From contig CAJODA010000010.1 of the NCBI GenBank assembly GCA_905233745.1, positions 1-43,880 on the forward strand: a stretch of DNA of 43,880 bases, read 5' to 3'. The position numbers were made by a program, and so were the translations under genes. Origin of the DNA: an uncultured Bacteroidales bacterium (GTDB taxonomy: Bacteria; Bacteroidota; Bacteroidia; Bacteroidales; WCHB1-69). A model generated the notes under the pieces. It was not told the DNA's origin. It was given only the letters and a program-made list of their open reading frames with translations, and did no database searches. Within the stretch, counting starts at the first letter, position 1. Each line of letters begins with the position of its first letter. Below, piece after piece: positions 42,469 to 43,880 of the stretch.

Positions 42469-43043
42469 CTTTCATAGAATCCCGTCTCATCCAAATACTC
42501 CCACACTTTCGGAGGTAGCATGTAGCGGACTGATTTTTTCTGACGGATGTTATCGCGGATCATGGTGGAGGAGAGTTGCATCTGAGGGGCATCCACAAAG
42601 TTTACATGGGGATGGTTTTTCCGTTCTCTGGCATCATAACCTGGTCTGGGATAAACATATAGGTGATAGTTCTCCAAAATCCACTCGTAGTTCAGCCATT
42701 TGTCAAAAGTGGCAAGGTTATCCTCACCCATTATCAGGCAAAATTCACGTTGGGGGTACTTTTCACTCAAATGGGCCAGTGTGCGACAGGTGTACGATGG
42801 TTGCGGCAGACTGAATTCGATATCAGACGCCTTAAAGCGGTCATCGTCCTCAATAGCCAGGTTGACCATGTGGAGTCTCTGGCGGTCTTCTAAAAGGGAA
42901 GCCTTTTTTTTCAGCGGATTACGTGGTGAAACCACGAACCATATCTCATGCAAGTCGGAGTGTTCTAACAAATACTCCGCTATGATGAGATGTCCCACAT
43001 GAATGGGGTTGAATGATCCGAAATAGAGGCCTGTTTTCCGCAT
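42450..43043 (-). CDS. nadD: Nicotinate-nucleotide adenylyltransferase
   Basis: A 197-residue enzyme that joins ATP and nicotinate mononucleotide to give deamido-NAD. Motifs: GLYFGSFNPIHVGHLIIAEYL (nucleotidyltransferase GxFxPxHxGH), FVVSPRNPLKK, LIMGEDNLATFDKWLNYEWIL, and the C-terminal SSTMIRDNIRQKKSVRYMLP (SxTxIR). Full length. The last few residues (SLELRV) come from a short tandem repeat and extend past the usual family end. A divergent promoter region is shared with radA. Confidence 0.95.
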   Translation of the reverse strand: MRKTGLYFGSFNPIHVGHLIIAEYLLEHSDLHEIWFVVSPRNPLKKKASLLEDRQRLHMVNLAIEDDDRFKASDIEFSLPQPSYTCRTLAHLSEKYPQREFCLIMGEDNLATFDKWLNYEWILENYHLYVYPRPGYDARERKNHPHVNFVDAPQMQLSSTMIRDNIRQKKSVRYMLPPKVWEYLDETGFYESLELRV

Positions 43044-43063
43044 GACGGGTTTTAAAAAGTGTG

Positions 43064-43094
43064 CAAAAATACGAATTTTTTTTTCGTACCTTTG
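43064..43094. promoter_or_regulatory. Divergent promoter pair for nadD and radA
   Basis: On the minus strand TATTTTTG (43064-43071) faces nadD; on the plus strand TACCTTTG (43087-43094) faces radA. The two elements sit in a near-palindrome with TGCAAA and TTTGCA at its ends and TACGAA and TTCGTA inside, so the two promoters face outward from a shared 15-bp centre. Confidence 0.6.
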
Positions 43095-43115
43095 CAGCCT
43101 CTAACTAAGACCATC

Positions 43116-43880
43116 ATGGCAAAAAGTAAAACCCTATATTTCTGCAAGAACTGCGGTGCGCAGTCGGCGCAATGGATAGGCCGTTGCCCATCGTGCGGCG
43201 AGTGGAACACCTTCGAGGAGGAGGTGGTGCAGCGGGAGGAGACGCCGGCGAAGGGCCGTTCGCACGCCGTGACCACCAAAAACGCGACGAAGCCCATCGA
43301 CGAAGTGTCGCTGCTGCAGCTTCCGCGCATTTCGACCACCTTCGAGGAGTTCGACCGTGTGCTCGGCGGCGGCATCGTAGCCGGATCCATCGTGTTGCTC
43401 GGCGGCGAGCCCGGCATCGGCAAATCCACTTTGCTGCTGCAGATGGCACTGAATATCCGCAACCGCAAAATCCTCTACGTCTCCGGTGAAGAGAGCGAGG
43501 CACAGCTCAAGATGCGAGCCAGCCGCATATCTTCCAACCTGGCACCCAACTGCTACGTGCTCACCGAAACTGGCACGCAGGACATCTTCAAGCACGTGGA
43601 AAACCTGCAACCTGACATCATCATCGCCGACTCCATCCAGACCATGCAGAGCAACCTGCTCGACTCAGCAGCCGGCTCCATCTCGCAACTCAAGGAGTGT
43701 GCCGCCGAATTCCAGCATCTGGCCAAAACCACCGGCATCCCCGTGTTCCTGATCGGCCACATCACCAAGGAAGGCAGCCTTGCCGGACCCAAGATTCTAG
43801 AGCATATTGTGGATACCGTGCTACAGTTCGAGGGCGACCAGCACTACGGCTACCGCATCGTGCGCTGCATCAAGAACCGC
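43116..43880 (+). CDS. radA: DNA repair protein RadA (5' part; runs off window)
   Basis: The first 255 residues of a RadA/Sms protein, a RecA-like ATPase with helicase activity that helps branch migration in recombination. Seen: an N-terminal zinc finger (YFCKNCGAQSAQWIGRCPSCGEWN; CxxC...CxxC), Walker A LLGGEPGIGKSTLLLQ, ILYVSGEESEAQLKMRASR, Walker B IIIADSIQTM and VFLIGHITKEGSLAGPKILEH. The RadA-specific KNRxG motif is just reached (CIKNR) at the edge. The start ATG at 43116 lies 22 nt after the -7 element TACCTTTG. The C-terminal Lon-like domain lies outside the window. Confidence 0.95.
   Translation, partial: MAKSKTLYFCKNCGAQSAQWIGRCPSCGEWNTFEEEVVQREETPAKGRSHAVTTKNATKPIDEVSLLQLPRISTTFEEFDRVLGGGIVAGSIVLLGGEPGIGKSTLLLQMALNIRNRKILYVSGEESEAQLKMRASRISSNLAPNCYVLTETGTQDIFKHVENLQPDIIIADSIQTMQSNLLDSAAGSISQLKECAAEFQHLAKTTGIPVFLIGHITKEGSLAGPKILEHIVDTVLQFEGDQHYGYRIVRCIKNR

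Noticed and set aside
42320..42814. Frame with MNGVNEVNEVNEVNG repeats overlapping nadD
   Set aside because: The repeat unit is 9 bp, so it is open by construction, and the rest is antisense to nadD, which has clear motifs.
1..43880. Prophage, integrative element or restriction-modification and toxin-antitoxin genes
   Set aside because: I looked for integrase, terminase, relaxase, methylase and toxin motifs and saw none; the only mobile gene is the Y1 transposase.

Overview
The window looks like a chromosome segment of a Bacteroidales-type Bacteroidota bacterium that has a type IX secretion system (T9SS). The evidence is repeated -7 promoter elements of the TAnnTTTG class (7530-7537, 7757-7764, 8873-8880, 43087-43094 and others), a PorV/PorQ-type protein, a large protein with a C-terminal sorting-like domain, a TonB-type receptor, and a Bacteroidota 'grasp-with-spasm' peptide system. 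Gene density is high and I saw no tRNA or rRNA gene. The exact genus cannot be read from the sequence.

Region 1 (1-8855) is a ribosomally made, modified peptide (RiPP) locus of the grasp-with-spasm type. In transcription order on the minus strand it holds a cysteine-rich lipoprotein, two GG-leader precursor peptides, a hairpin, two paralogous secreted DUF6624 proteins, an ATP-grasp maturase, a 55-residue small protein that ordinary gene calling can miss, a SPASM-domain maturase, and a C39-peptidase ABC exporter cut by the window edge. The core genes are chained by 1- to 4-nt stop/start overlaps. A divergent membrane-anchored LytTR regulator faces the cluster, and the shared intergenic region carries tandem 22-bp repeats next to a good promoter. 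A structured, probably non-coding plus-strand RNA lies between the lipoprotein and the precursors. The exporter gene has been invaded in frame by two families of short repeats.

Region 2 (8940-16866, plus strand) is a surface-polysaccharide operon: Wzx-type flippase, CapA-like protein, two different ATP-grasp enzymes, a Wzy-like polymerase fused to a GT4 glycosyltransferase, and a GT2 glycosyltransferase. It converges on a minus-strand housekeeping run (16886-23215): greA, a HIT protein, the N-terminal half of a split transketolase, an LptF/LptG permease, a GT4 glycosyltransferase and dxs.

Region 3 (23292-33126, minus strand) is a three-gene cell-surface cassette: TonB-type receptor, 1579-residue putative T9SS cargo, and PorV/PorQ-like barrel. 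Upstream of it (33248-39499) lies another minus-strand run: hutH, a lipoprotein, nadC, a DUF748 protein, a YihY/BrkB membrane protein and a small acidic membrane protein.

Region 4 (39560-40882) is a Y1 (IS200-like/RAYT) transposase flanked on both sides by clusters of 19-nt palindromes, a REP-type system. After it come rlmD, a 9-bp tandem repeat, nadD, and the start of radA, which runs off the right edge.
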